Shown: in pieces, positions 7,254 through 14,631 of the stretch | Layout: each line of letters starts with the position of its first letter | Numbering within the stretch: the stretch's first letter is position 1 | IMG/VR virus record: IMGVR_UViG_3300046006_000631 | Span: 1 to 38,625 of that record | Length of the DNA stretch: 38,625 nucleotides | Strand: one strand, 5' to 3' | From: a virus | Position numbers and translations under genes: made by a program | Notes under the pieces: generated by a model | What the model was told of the DNA's origin: nothing | The model's database searches: none | The model's input: only the letters and a program-made list of their open reading frames with translations

Positions 7254-9400
7254 TGTTGTGGCTCCATTGGCATTTGTTCAGGCGGGGGCATCATCTGGTC
7301 AGGGGGCGGCATCATCTGTTCTTGTGGCATCTGAAACTCTTGACGCTGTGGCGCACCACCAATTAGATCACCCGTATCCAAGGCAGCAGCAATAGTGCCG
7401 CTCACAATGTCCTGAATCTGCTCAAAGGTCATGCCAGCTTGCACGGCAGAGATGCGCTTAGTCTCGGCATCAAACGCCTTGATCTGAGCCTCATAATCCG
7501 CACGTTGCTGCTCCTGAACCTCGACAGACTTAGACACATTCTGAAGCATACTCATCATCTGCTGCATCTCTTGGTTCATCGCATCCATCTGCATCTTAGC
7601 AGCCTGCATCTCAGGCGAGTCATCCCCACCTTCCATGAGCTTAGGATCAATGGTCTTGGCAAAGCGTTTAGACATCTCCTGCGCACCAGGCCAATCCATG
7701 TTCTTAATGAACAGATCGCCTGCAACCGCCCACAACTGGGGGTTGCCTTGCAAGAGCTGCGCCATCGCTTCCAGAGCTTCCTGACGCTTAGTCATGTAGC
7801 TTGGACCGGTGGTCACGCACACATCGTACTTACCCACACCAAGGTTGTAAATCTTCTCAAGCACAATGCCTTGTTGATCCACGATCTTATTGACCGGCAT
7901 CGGCTGATTAGGGTTTACCTTAACAATGTCTGTCTCGCCATCAATGCCAATAATACGAGCAATACGCTCGGTATCATAAATCTTAGGCACCAAGTCCACG
8001 ATCTGACGGGTAATGTAGCGCACAGCACGGGCTAAGTTATCCACATAGTGGTAAGTCCCGACATCCGCCTGACGCTCACGGGCTAAGATCGCCTTACCAG
8101 AACGCTCGTTAGAGGTTTGCCCTAGGCTTGAGTCATATTGCCCTGTGGTGCCTTTAATATCGTCGCTAGCACCCATCTTAGCTTGAATCAAACCTGTTTG
8201 GGGCAGCGGTGGGGGCGCGCGTTGTGGCAGAGGCAGTACACCACCCGCACCATCAGTCACATCGGGGTTGACTTCCAGATACGGCCAGTTGGTCGTGTTG
8301 GCGGTCTTCCATTGCATCTCGTAGCCTTCAAATTGACCACCATAGCCAATAAACGGGGCTTTGGGCGCCAAGGCTAACATCTCAGCCTCTTGGCTTGTCC
8401 AGTAGTTATACATGCGTTGCGCATCTTTGGCGTTACGCACAATACCAGAGACATAAATGCGACCATCAACTTCAAATTCGTTACCGACCACTCGCACCAC
8501 AGGAATAGAGGCACCCGCCCAATCTTGGGACTCAAGCACTTCAAAACCGTTAATCTTGCACCATTTGACCTTTTTAATGTCAACAGTTCTGGAGCGAATT
8601 GGCTTCATGCCAGTTGCTGCCATCTCTTGGTCTTCAACCGAGCCTTTCATCGCACTCACATTACCGTAGTACAGGTTGAGTGTCGCCTTCTCATGCTCGA
8701 TATAAAAGTATTCAGCAATCCTGACCGTATTCTCGCTCACCCACTGCGAGATAGAGGCGTCCCCAACACCTTGCGCCATCATCGACGATATTGGCTGCGC
8801 ATCAGGGAACTGACGCTCGTACTCTTCTTTGGTCAGGTCTTCAGTAATGAAACACCACTGCGCATCCGACCCACAAGGGTCTTGGATGGTGGGATCCATG
8901 TAGACTGAAAACGAATTACGAATGCGACCAATCTTAATGTCTTGATTAAAGGAGTTATCGTCGCAGTACTCAGTCAGCAGACGGATATAGCCCTCGCCAT
9001 AAGAGACTTGGTTCTCACACGCCGTGTCATACGCCACATCCGCATCAGAGATGTACTCAATGTGGCGAACTAGCCCGTCAAAGATTTCAGCCACTTCAAC
9101 GTCAGCCTTATCATCCACGGGAATTACCTTCCCACTTGGTCGATTTTGGCGTTGATCGTTAGTAACTTGTCTGACGTGCTGGGGGAGTTTGTTGATGGTA
9201 AGGCAGGGGCGGGCGTTGATGGTTTGACCTTGGACGGAGCCTCTGGTTTGAAGCACGTCGGCTGGCCATTGCCATGAGTTGTCCGGACTTCCGGCGTAGA
9301 ATCGCAAGTCATCTAGCTCATCCTCTCGGCTCTCAGAATACGCCGATACGGCCATTGTAAAGCGGCTTTTGGCAACCGAGATGATGTCTTTATCTTTCAT
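7250..9400 (-). CDS. Portal protein, P22 gp1-like
   Basis: This 716-residue protein is close in length to the P22 portal (725). It forms the dodecameric ring at the packaging vertex. Supporting stretches are the early QTINARPCLTINKLPQHVRQ and VTNDQRQNRPSGKVIPVDDK (residues about 50-90), the core LTEYCDDNSFNQDI, the stem-region FIGYGGQFEGYE, and the SNERSGKAILARERQADVGT segment, all typical of the P22 portal family. The C-terminus (about 600-716) is a long Gln/Met-rich helix ending in a Pro/Gln/Met tail, comparable to the P22 portal barrel. It overlaps the GroES-like gene upstream by 4 bases. Confidence 0.93.
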   Translation of the reverse strand: MKDKDIISVAKSRFTMAVSAYSESREDELDDLRFYAGSPDNSWQWPADVLQTRGSVQGQTINARPCLTINKLPQHVRQVTNDQRQNRPSGKVIPVDDKADVEVAEIFDGLVRHIEYISDADVAYDTACENQVSYGEGYIRLLTEYCDDNSFNQDIKIGRIRNSFSVYMDPTIQDPCGSDAQWCFITEDLTKEEYERQFPDAQPISSMMAQGVGDASISQWVSENTVRIAEYFYIEHEKATLNLYYGNVSAMKGSVEDQEMAATGMKPIRSRTVDIKKVKWCKINGFEVLESQDWAGASIPVVRVVGNEFEVDGRIYVSGIVRNAKDAQRMYNYWTSQEAEMLALAPKAPFIGYGGQFEGYEMQWKTANTTNWPYLEVNPDVTDGAGGVLPLPQRAPPPLPQTGLIQAKMGASDDIKGTTGQYDSSLGQTSNERSGKAILARERQADVGTYHYVDNLARAVRYITRQIVDLVPKIYDTERIARIIGIDGETDIVKVNPNQPMPVNKIVDQQGIVLEKIYNLGVGKYDVCVTTGPSYMTKRQEALEAMAQLLQGNPQLWAVAGDLFIKNMDWPGAQEMSKRFAKTIDPKLMEGGDDSPEMQAAKMQMDAMNQEMQQMMSMLQNVSKSVEVQEQQRADYEAQIKAFDAETKRISAVQAGMTFEQIQDIVSGTIAAALDTGDLIGGAPQRQEFQMPQEQMMPPPDQMMPPPEQMPMEPQQ

Positions 9401-9642
9401 ACCGTACCTATAACGTCTTTATCTTTCATGACGAGCAGACCATCATATGCTTGATCAATAGTGCCACTATACATGATGTGATCCCCCACCGATACCATTA
9501 GTGGGCGGTTCGATCCCTTCTTGCCTGGACCGACTGCAACCACCACACCCGTGCGCATCTCTTCTTCAGGCATGATAATGAGGCCAGATTGAACGAAGGG
9601 GTCGGGTTTGACCGCAATGTTATCGTTTAATAGTCGGATCAT
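9397..9642 (-). CDS. GroES-like co-chaperonin
   Basis: This 81-residue protein reads as a compact Cpn10. MIRLLNDNIAVKPD matches the conserved IRPLHDRVIVK start of GroES. SGLIIMP aligns with the mobile-loop tip GGIVL that docks on GroEL. TGVVVAVGPGK and VSVGDHIMY match the beta-barrel core, and LLVMKDKDVIGTV matches the C-terminal strand. The mobile loop is shorter than in E. coli GroES and the roof region is reduced. It likely modifies or replaces host GroES for folding coat or other virion proteins, as gp31 of T4 does. It is coupled by 4-base overlaps to the portal gene and to the 138-residue gene. Confidence 0.85.
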   Translation of the reverse strand: MIRLLNDNIAVKPDPFVQSGLIIMPEEEMRTGVVVAVGPGKKGSNRPLMVSVGDHIMYSGTIDQAYDGLLVMKDKDVIGTV

Positions 9643-10055
9643 TTAACACCCATATATTGACGCAATTGTTGAGCGTACTCTTGTTGTTCAGGCGTTGCAT
9701 TTAATGCGGATGGATCACCTGAGAGTATACGCGCAGCAAGCGTTTGTCGCATAGCGTCAGCATCTCCGCCACCATAACTTTTAAACGCTTCTGTTTGTTC
9801 AGGCGTTAAATCATAACGTGGCGGGTCAACATTACCTTTACGCATATGCACTCTAGCCGCTTCATTCATCATTACAGCTTGCTTTTCTTGGTCAGTCAAC
9901 GTGCTGTACGGATTAAGAATAACCATGTCATCGTCGGCTGCCATGCCGGTGGTCTTAGGGTTTTTCTTGAAATACTCTAACTCACCAGGATACAAGACGT
10001 CGCGTGTACCTATACCGTACACAGCTTTTGGAAATCCTTTGTCCATACCAGGCAT
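9639..10055 (-). CDS. Hypothetical protein next to GroES-like gene
   Basis: A 138-residue soluble protein with no recognised domain. The N-terminal half is Gly/Pro-containing and the C-terminal half is probably helical (LTPEQTEAFKSYGGGDADAM, then PEQQEYAQQLRQYMG). It overlaps the co-chaperonin gene by 4 bases and follows the 49-residue gene by 2 bases, so it belongs to the packaging operon. A role in portal or head assembly is only inferred. Confidence 0.65.
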   Translation of the reverse strand: MPGMDKGFPKAVYGIGTRDVLYPGELEYFKKNPKTTGMAADDDMVILNPYSTLTDQEKQAVMMNEAARVHMRKGNVDPPRYDLTPEQTEAFKSYGGGDADAMRQTLAARILSGDPSALNATPEQQEYAQQLRQYMGVK

Positions 10056-10057
10056 AG

Positions 10058-10207
10058 TTATTTCTTCTTAGCCGTCTTAGCTGATTGTTTAAAATCTTTA
10101 GCAGTGGGGGCGCCAGCAGAACCAGGTTTGCGCATTTTTTCTCCTGAGCCTTCTTTGATGCGTTCGCGCTTTGCTGCGATATTACTATATAAACCTGTTT
10201 TAGCCAT
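10058..10207 (-). CDS. Small basic protein, 49 residues
   Basis: MAKTGLYSNIAAKRERIKEG begins a very basic product ending AKTAKKK. The layout (MAKTGLYxNI, KRERI, SGEKMRKPGSxGAPT) is one I recognise from many short uncharacterised phage proteins near terminase genes. Basicity suggests nucleic-acid or capsid-interior binding. Its start lies inside the last codons of the HNH gene (8-base overlap) and its stop is 2 bases before the 138-residue gene. I read its translation directly from the bases. Confidence 0.75.
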   Translation of the reverse strand: MAKTGLYSNIAAKRERIKEGSGEKMRKPGSAGAPTAKDFKQSAKTAKKK

Positions 10208-10688
10208 GATTTGCAAATTCTCCATGATATTTGTTTCGTGCTTCTTGTGCTACAAGACCCGCCAGTTCTAAATCTTCAAAAGAACCAAAACATTTATATT
10301 TGTTGTTAACGCTCATTTGTACTTGCCACTTTTTTTTCCCTTTATGCCAAACCACACCTTTATGCCCTGATGTGTTATTTGCGCTTTTTCTTTTGTTTTG
10401 ATTGTTTCCAAATGATGTAGCAGAACGTAAATTTTCAATACAATTGTTTAATGTATTGCCGTCAATGTGATCAACTTGAACAGAAAAAAATCCGTGGTGC
10501 ATTAAAAATATAATCCTATGATTTCTATATTGTTTTCCGTTAATTTGTACGCGGTAATAGTTATTATTTAAAGTTCCAGCTTTTTGCCCAAGTCTAACTT
10601 TACCTTTATTTACCTTCCAATACAAAACACCATCACGGTACTCAAACAATTGCTTTACATAGTCTTGCGTTATAATTTCTTTAGTCAT
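10200..10688 (-). CDS. HNH homing endonuclease with AP2 domain
   Basis: This 162-residue protein has an HNH_3-type core (about residues 57-105: NHRIIF, then VDHIDGNTLNNCIENLR with the catalytic His-Asp and Asn residues, then NNQNKR). A C-terminal AP2 DNA-binding domain follows (about 107-158: SGHKGVVWHKGKKKWQVQM, then FGSFEDLELAGLVAQEA). It is visibly AT-richer than its neighbours, a sign of separate origin. Start 10688 has a clear AGGAG site. It sits between terL and the small basic gene and overlaps the latter's start by 8 bases. This looks like a free-standing homing element dropped into the packaging operon. No intron boundaries were seen. Confidence 0.88.
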   Translation of the reverse strand: MTKEIITQDYVKQLFEYRDGVLYWKVNKGKVRLGQKAGTLNNNYYRVQINGKQYRNHRIIFLMHHGFFSVQVDHIDGNTLNNCIENLRSATSFGNNQNKRKSANNTSGHKGVVWHKGKKKWQVQMSVNNKYKCFGSFEDLELAGLVAQEARNKYHGEFANHG

Positions 10689-10715
10689 TTTGAAACTCCT
10701 ATTTCATTATGATTA

Positions 10716-10750
10716 AAAATGCCTTTGAGTTGGTAGCTCTTAGGCATTTT
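10716..10750 (-). terminator. Hairpin terminator or attenuator after terL
   Basis: AAAATGCCT and AGGCATTTT form a 9-bp stem. On the minus strand it is followed by TTTTTAAT. It lies between the terL stop and the HNH gene. It may reduce transcription of the homing gene and downstream genes, or mark the edge of the inserted element. Confidence 0.6.
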
Positions 10751-10754
10751 GCTT

Positions 10755-12278
10755 TTACGACCCCATCCAGCTAGTTGCCATGCCTTGCGGCGAATAGTTT
10801 CTTACTTTAATTTTGTTACTACTTTCTCTATGCGCCACAGGAAATGCAAAGGTTACACATATCGCATCTGCCGCATCCGGTGAGGCTAGACCCCTCGCAC
10901 GCATATCCTTCTTAGACTCCAAAAAGATCGTACCCTTAGAATCCGGCTTCATTATAGGCGATATTAAATCAGTTTTTAGTATCCTGTCACTAGGAATCGA
11001 CGCAGTTTTCAACCAATTACGCATTTCTCCCCACATTTCAGCCCGTTTGTTGCCATACATCATCGGGTTTTTGCTCTTACTACCGAAATTCACACCCCGA
11101 ATCTTGTAGCGCTGCTCTTTGAGACGATCAACCACCCCGCCGCCCACGCCACCTTCATCAACCACCACCATCGCAGGGGCATACTCCTCAATACACTCAA
11201 TGACATGACCCACAACGGTCATCGTATCATCACCCTTGAACCGTTTAATCGCAATAATGTCCCGTCCTTGCCGGATGGCAATGACGGTGGAGTCCGAGCC
11301 AAAGCGTGCAGGGTCAACTCCCACGATAATGGGGGCAGAGTTGTCTTTGTACTTGTCCCGTTTCATCGCCTCATCGACGATTAATGACGATATAAACTGA
11401 TCATCACCCGCTGAAGGGAAGGAGCCATAGACTTCGACCGCCGCCTGACTTGAATCCGCACCATATTCCTCAATGATCTGCTCATAGACCGCCTTATCTG
11501 TTCCCTCGACTGTCCTTGCATCCACAATCTTAGTCTTCCAGAAGTCACGCTTAGAGTTAAAGCACTCAAAGAAGTAGCCAGTATTGCGACGAGGGTTAGA
11601 GAAAGACAACCAGAACCGATTCGGGGTGTTTTCGGTAAAAAAGCCCGAGGTCACCGCCCAAATAGAGTCATCAATACCAGATGCCTCATCAAAGATCACC
11701 ATCACGCCATCATAGTTGTGGACACCCGCATAAGAGTCAGGGTTCTCGGCTGACCACAATCTGCCTTCCACCGACCAGTAGCGCGTGCCTTTTTTTAAGT
11801 CGCGCTCAACCAGTTCAGTCAACCACTTAGCCGGCATGAGACGGGTAGCGCTCACCTCGAACCAGTGGGAGTTTAATGACATCGCCAACCACTTAGTAAT
11901 CTCTGCCCAGGTCACCGATCGAAGCTGAGACTCCGAGTTTGCCGAGATGATGGTGGTCGAGCCAATCCGTGTGGAGAGCATCCAGATGGTGAGCCATGAG
12001 ACGAGGGCAGACTTACCAATACCACGACCAGAACTTGTCGCCATACGAAGCGTATCAAAGTCTACCTTGCCGTTGTTTTGCTTGATGTGATCTTTGAGGG
12101 AGATGAGTACCTCCCGCTGCCATTTGCGTGGTCCGGTAAAGTTAGCCAAGGGCGTGCCTTGCACACCCCAAGGAAACGTGTAGAGGACAAAGGCTAACGG
12201 ATCATCCTTGATTGCGGGTGACCAGAGACGGCTCATTAGAGTCATCTCGTCTTGGGCTGTATATTGCGTCGTCTGCAT
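10755..12278 (-). CDS. terL: Terminase large subunit
   Basis: The 507-residue packaging motor has both expected domains. The ATPase has Walker A SSGRGIGKSALVSW (about residues 82-95) and Walker B VMVIFDEASG (about 191-200). The RNase H-like headful nuclease has acidic residues in IIVGVDPARFGSD (about 315-327), MVVVDEGGVGGG (about 370) and PDAADAICVTF (near 470). It converts ATP into DNA translocation at the portal and cuts the concatemer. Start 12278 has an AGAGG site 10 bases upstream. It overlaps the small terminase gene by 77 bases, longer than usual, so an internal start at Met12 or Met15 is possible. Confidence 0.95.
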   Translation of the reverse strand: MQTTQYTAQDEMTLMSRLWSPAIKDDPLAFVLYTFPWGVQGTPLANFTGPRKWQREVLISLKDHIKQNNGKVDFDTLRMATSSGRGIGKSALVSWLTIWMLSTRIGSTTIISANSESQLRSVTWAEITKWLAMSLNSHWFEVSATRLMPAKWLTELVERDLKKGTRYWSVEGRLWSAENPDSYAGVHNYDGVMVIFDEASGIDDSIWAVTSGFFTENTPNRFWLSFSNPRRNTGYFFECFNSKRDFWKTKIVDARTVEGTDKAVYEQIIEEYGADSSQAAVEVYGSFPSAGDDQFISSLIVDEAMKRDKYKDNSAPIIVGVDPARFGSDSTVIAIRQGRDIIAIKRFKGDDTMTVVGHVIECIEEYAPAMVVVDEGGVGGGVVDRLKEQRYKIRGVNFGSKSKNPMMYGNKRAEMWGEMRNWLKTASIPSDRILKTDLISPIMKPDSKGTIFLESKKDMRARGLASPDAADAICVTFAFPVAHRESSNKIKVRNYSPQGMATSWMGS

Positions 12279-12657
12279 CTATTGTGAGCCTCTGTTGAGC
12301 CTGCTCTAAAGCAGTGATGATACTGATCTGTTGCGTGACGTCGACCTGGACTTGCTGCTTGGCAACCCAATCGTGTTTGTGCTTTAGGAACTCTAGCGCC
12401 ATCTTAGCGTCGCCAGCTAAAGCAGCGTTACGCATGATTGTAGACATCTCAACCTCGGAGTCCGCGCGTCCCTTCTGTTCTGCAAGTTCCACTACTGGGT
12501 CAAGCTGCGTGAGTTGTCGATACTCTACAGGCAACATCCCTGCTGCAAACGCCAACGCGTCTCCGCGCAATCCTGCACGGGCAGCGTCGTAAATGCTGCG
12601 TAGCCGTGACTCGGTAGCTTTAACTTGACGAGGCGCGAATGGGAGCGATTCAAACAT
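12202..12657 (-). CDS. Terminase small subunit (putative)
   Basis: A 151-residue, largely helical protein directly upstream of and overlapping terL, the standard place for TerS. The segment DALAFAAGMLPVEYRQLTQL followed by KGRADSEVEMSTIMRNAALA and KMALEFLKHKHDWVAKQQ is the layout I recognise from TerS-type proteins. It would recognise the packaging-initiation site and feed DNA to TerL. I chose ATG 12657 over the in-frame TTG at 12663. A perfect TATAAT at 12664-12669 ends 6 bases before this ATG, and there is no Shine-Dalgarno sequence, so translation may be leaderless. Confidence 0.8.
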   Translation of the reverse strand: MFESLPFAPRQVKATESRLRSIYDAARAGLRGDALAFAAGMLPVEYRQLTQLDPVVELAEQKGRADSEVEMSTIMRNAALAGDAKMALEFLKHKHDWVAKQQVQVDVTQQISIITALEQAQQRLTIDADDAIYSPRRDDSNEPSLVTRNQG

Positions 12658-12663
12658 GAGCAA

Positions 12664-12669
12664 ATTATA
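12664..12669 (-). promoter_or_regulatory. Minus-strand -10 box for the late packaging operon
   Basis: TATAAT on the minus strand lies exactly 6 bases (TTGCTC) before the small terminase ATG. No good -35 box is present at 16-18 bases, so activation by a phage factor or by the nearby repeats is plausible. The predicted start of transcription falls at or next to the start codon. Confidence 0.5.
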
Positions 12670-12780
12670 TATGCTTTTTGTTGTAAATTGTATTGCAAAA
12701 AATTAAAAAAATTTCAAAGTTTTTGTGAGCAGTGCGCACACACATACCCCCAGCGCAAGGCCCTACCCCCCCCCTCTTGG

Positions 12781-12973
12781 CTAAGGAATGCTTTATGCTG
12801 CACTGCCGCAAGCCTGGGCTAAGGAATCCTTAAGGCTAAGGAAAACTTAGGAAGGAATGACGCTAAACATTCCTTAATGCCTGGACTAAGGAATATTTAG
12901 TTAAGTATTGCTTAGCCCAGGTTAAGGAATGCTTAGTCCAGGTTAAGGAATACTTAGGGCTAAGGAATCCTTG
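12781..12973. repeat. Cluster of CTAAG-GAATN-CTTAG dyad repeats
   Basis: Copies begin at 12781, 12819, 12836, 12886, 12901 (inverted form), 12922, 12943 and 12960. Weaker copies lie at 13032-13046 and 13071-13084. Each is a 15-base partial palindrome (CTAAG/CTTAG arms, 5-base centre, usually GAATN). Units 12922 and 12943 are 21 bases apart, two helical turns. AAGGAATG at 12852 and CATTCCTT at 12868 form an additional 8-bp hairpin. Such dyads fit a dimeric DNA-binding protein or an initiator. Confidence 0.75.
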
Positions 12974-13364
12974 TAAGTTATGTAGTCATTGTAGTCATGT
13001 TTTAAAAGTCTTTACACGCTCAGAATTCTTCCTAAACTAAACTTAGTTTTTACGCCAGTCCTTACGCGTCCTAAGAAATCCTTGTAAGTCATGTAAGTCA
13101 TGTAGTCATTGTTTTTAAATTGGGTTTGAAACGGCGCAGCTTTGATTACCGCTATTATCTAGTACTTATCTACTACGTTTTTTCAATATTGATATTAGAC
13201 TAATAATATAACTACATGACTTACATCCTTCAAGAGCCGCGTATTTATTGGCTGCGCTGTAAGTCATCCGATGACTACAAAATGACTTACATGACTGACA
13301 AATCGCTGCGAGGATTTGCGAGGATTGCGCTTGCAAGTGTAAAAGAATCCTGTACAATGACTAC
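12973..13364. repeat. GTA(A)GTCAT repeat family
   Basis: Forward copies are at 12973 (one mismatch), 12982, 12991, 13084, 13093, 13102 and 13259. Reverse copies (ATGACTTAC or ATGACTAC) are at 13216, 13271, 13282 and 13357. The copy at 13357-13364 overlaps the last bases of the early promoter -10 box, so these may be operators for the early operon. Confidence 0.7.
13331..13358 (+). promoter_or_regulatory. Early plus-strand promoter
   Basis: TTGCAA (13331-13336), a 16-base spacer and TACAAT (13353-13358) resemble a sigma-70 promoter (4/6 and 5/6 matches). The expected start is near 13365, giving a leader of about 59 bases before the first early gene. A GTAGTCAT-family repeat overlaps the -10 box. 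Confidence 0.5.
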
Positions 13365-13423
13365 ATAAATTTAGTTTTGTAGTTCACCAAGTAACACAAT
13401 CTTTTACACACTAGGGGTTAAAA

Positions 13424-13687
13424 ATGCTTACACTTATCACAAACGCGGTAAAAGTTTACCTTCACGACGATGGTACGATTCAAGACGCGCCCGAAAGCGG
13501 CGCCTTGTTCGGTGACATTGATGGCAATGTGCTGTTCAATTCGCTTGATGATTTCCTCGCGTCTAACGTTGTCACATCAATCCTTAGCGAAGACGGATAC
13601 AAATTCGCCGTGACTGATGACGGCGTGACAGACGGCGACATGTCTTTCGATTCCCTTCACTCAGCTATCGAGGCTTTGCAATCATGA
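13424..13687 (+). CDS. First early protein, very acidic, 87 residues
   Basis: An unknown soluble protein with 16 Asp/Glu, only 2 Lys and no Arg, so a net charge of about -14. Acidic residues are spread through the chain (LHDDG, FGDIDGN, LDDF, SEDG, VTDDGVTDGD). It has a Shine-Dalgarno site (AGGGG, 7 bases before ATG) and is the first gene after the early promoter. First-expressed, strongly acidic small proteins such as T7 Ocr can mimic DNA and block restriction enzymes. That role is a hypothesis here, since no sequence family was recognised. It overlaps the next gene by 4 bases. Confidence 0.7.
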   Translation: MLTLITNAVKVYLHDDGTIQDAPESGALFGDIDGNVLFNSLDDFLASNVVTSILSEDGYKFAVTDDGVTDGDMSFDSLHSAIEALQS

Positions 13688-13929
13688 AAATCACTTTAAA
13701 AGACTTTGCGACTGATGCGCCCGTGTTTACGTTAGCTTTAGAAACTGTAGAAATATGCGGGCAAGATGTTTACGTTTTTGTTGATCAACACGCTAGCTTT
13801 GCTGATGAATTCGAGCAAGCGCTTTATGGCCTGAACAATGGCGAACAATCCGGCGTTATTGCAGATAATTGGTCAGATGACTATCAAACCCCTATCAACC
13901 CTTACATGACATGGCGCTTTCAATCATGA
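13684..13929 (+). CDS. Early acidic protein, 81 residues
   Basis: Starts MKITLKDFATDAPVFTLALE. It is acidic, aromatic-rich near the end (NWSDDYQTPINPYMTWRF), and has no membrane segment. It overlaps both neighbours by 4 bases (ATGA type), so expression is coupled. Function unknown; counteracting host functions is a guess from position. Confidence 0.65.
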   Translation: MKITLKDFATDAPVFTLALETVEICGQDVYVFVDQHASFADEFEQALYGLNNGEQSGVIADNWSDDYQTPINPYMTWRFQS

Positions 13930-14189
13930 CTCATAAACTATTCTCAAATTACGACGGCGAGTTGCCAACCCTCGCGGGCTTTGTAGATGACTCTTGGCAG
14001 AATGATGTCTGTCCGTCAATGCTCAATGAGGCGCGCAATCTTAAGTTATGGGTTGATTATGTAGACGCTGATCGCCGCGAAGTTGGCGGCGCACGTTATA
14101 CGCTCTGCGAATATAACGCTAACGCTGATCAGTACGCGCCACTAATCGCAACAGAATTACTAACTGAAATTGAGGAATATTTAAAATGA
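13926..14189 (+). CDS. Early acidic protein, 87 residues
   Basis: I chose ATG 13926 (MTHKLFSNYDGELPTLAGFV), which gives an ATGA overlap with the previous stop, over the in-frame ATG at 13911. The protein is acidic (about 16 Asp/Glu to 7 Lys/Arg) and ends ELLTEIEEYLK, a likely amphipathic helix. No recognised domain. It is coupled to the following 21-residue gene by another 4-base overlap. Confidence 0.62.
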   Translation: MTHKLFSNYDGELPTLAGFVDDSWQNDVCPSMLNEARNLKLWVDYVDADRREVGGARYTLCEYNANADQYAPLIATELLTEIEEYLK

Positions 14190-14251
14190 TTCACGACACT
14201 ATTGCAGTTATTCTTTTTGGCGCATGTATTGTTACCGCTTGCTTTCTATAG
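14186..14251 (+). CDS. Possible 21-residue membrane microprotein
   Basis: ATG 14186 overlaps the previous stop (ATGA). The peptide MIHDTIAVILFGACIVTACF is almost wholly one hydrophobic segment. The coupled start and uniform hydrophobicity support a real membrane microprotein, but such a short frame could occur by chance. Confidence 0.4.
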   Translation: MIHDTIAVILFGACIVTACFL

Positions 14252-14290
14252 TCTGGCGTAAAAACCAAAATATCCTTAGGAGATTACAAA

Positions 14291-14620
14291 ATGATTCAGA
14301 CACTTAGACTTTCAGACTTCACCAACGCTTTCCGCAACTCAGACCGCGCAGATCAATTCTCATATGAGGCGCTCGAATTGATATTTGACTACATCGAGGA
14401 ATACGAACAAGATTCAGGCGAACAGATCGAGTTTGATTTGATCGCGCTTTGCTGCGAATGGGCGGAGGAGGATGCGGCAACGCTCGCGCAGTATTACAAC
14501 TTCGATGTCCAAGGTTTAGAGGGTTGGGCGCTATTAAATGAAGTTGTAGAGCGCATGGGGGACGCGACGCAAGTCGCGGGTGTAACGTCTAAGGGTACTG
14601 TTGTTTACGTTCAATTCTAA
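14291..14620 (+). CDS. Early acidic protein, 109 residues, widespread phage family
   Basis: The stretch SDFTNAFRNSDRADQFSYEA followed by LELIFDYIEEYEQDSGEQIE and LIALCCEWAE is one I recognise from many uncharacterised phage and mobile-element proteins. It carries about 22 Asp/Glu against 5 Lys/Arg. It has the best ribosome site of the early block (AGGAG, 8 bases before ATG) and follows a 39-base gap, so it may be the most strongly expressed member. The molecular role is unknown; its acidity makes a DNA-mimic or inhibitor role worth testing. Confidence 0.75.
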   Translation: MIQTLRLSDFTNAFRNSDRADQFSYEALELIFDYIEEYEQDSGEQIEFDLIALCCEWAEEDAATLAQYYNFDVQGLEGWALLNEVVERMGDATQVAGVTSKGTVVYVQF

Positions 14621-14631
14621 GGTGCTACAAA

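Larger units (their letters stand above)
12658..13423. other. Divergent control region and candidate origin
   Basis: About 766 bases without a convincing gene, between the leftward packaging operon and the rightward early operon. In order it holds an AT-rich tract (about 12685-12726), a run of nine C residues (about 12766-12774), a cluster of CTAAG-GAATN-CTTAG dyads (12781-12973, with outliers to 13084), a second repeat family GTA(A)GTCAT (12973-13364, both orientations), and the promoter for the early genes (13331-13358). AT-rich DNA beside clustered dyads is typical of replication origins and of operator arrays. The choice between these cannot be made from the sequence alone. Confidence 0.6.

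Noticed and set aside
8390-8908. A 172-codon plus-strand frame opposite the portal gene
   Set aside because: It is the His/Arg-rich antisense of the portal coding frame and has no ribosome site or domain.
13166-13357. A 63-codon minus-strand frame inside the control region
   Set aside because: It runs through the repeat family and the early promoter, has a Cys/Ser-rich composition unlike phage proteins here, and no ribosome site.
12781-13364. CRISPR-like array
   Set aside because: Repeats are short, palindromic, irregularly spaced and without spacers of constant length; no cas genes.
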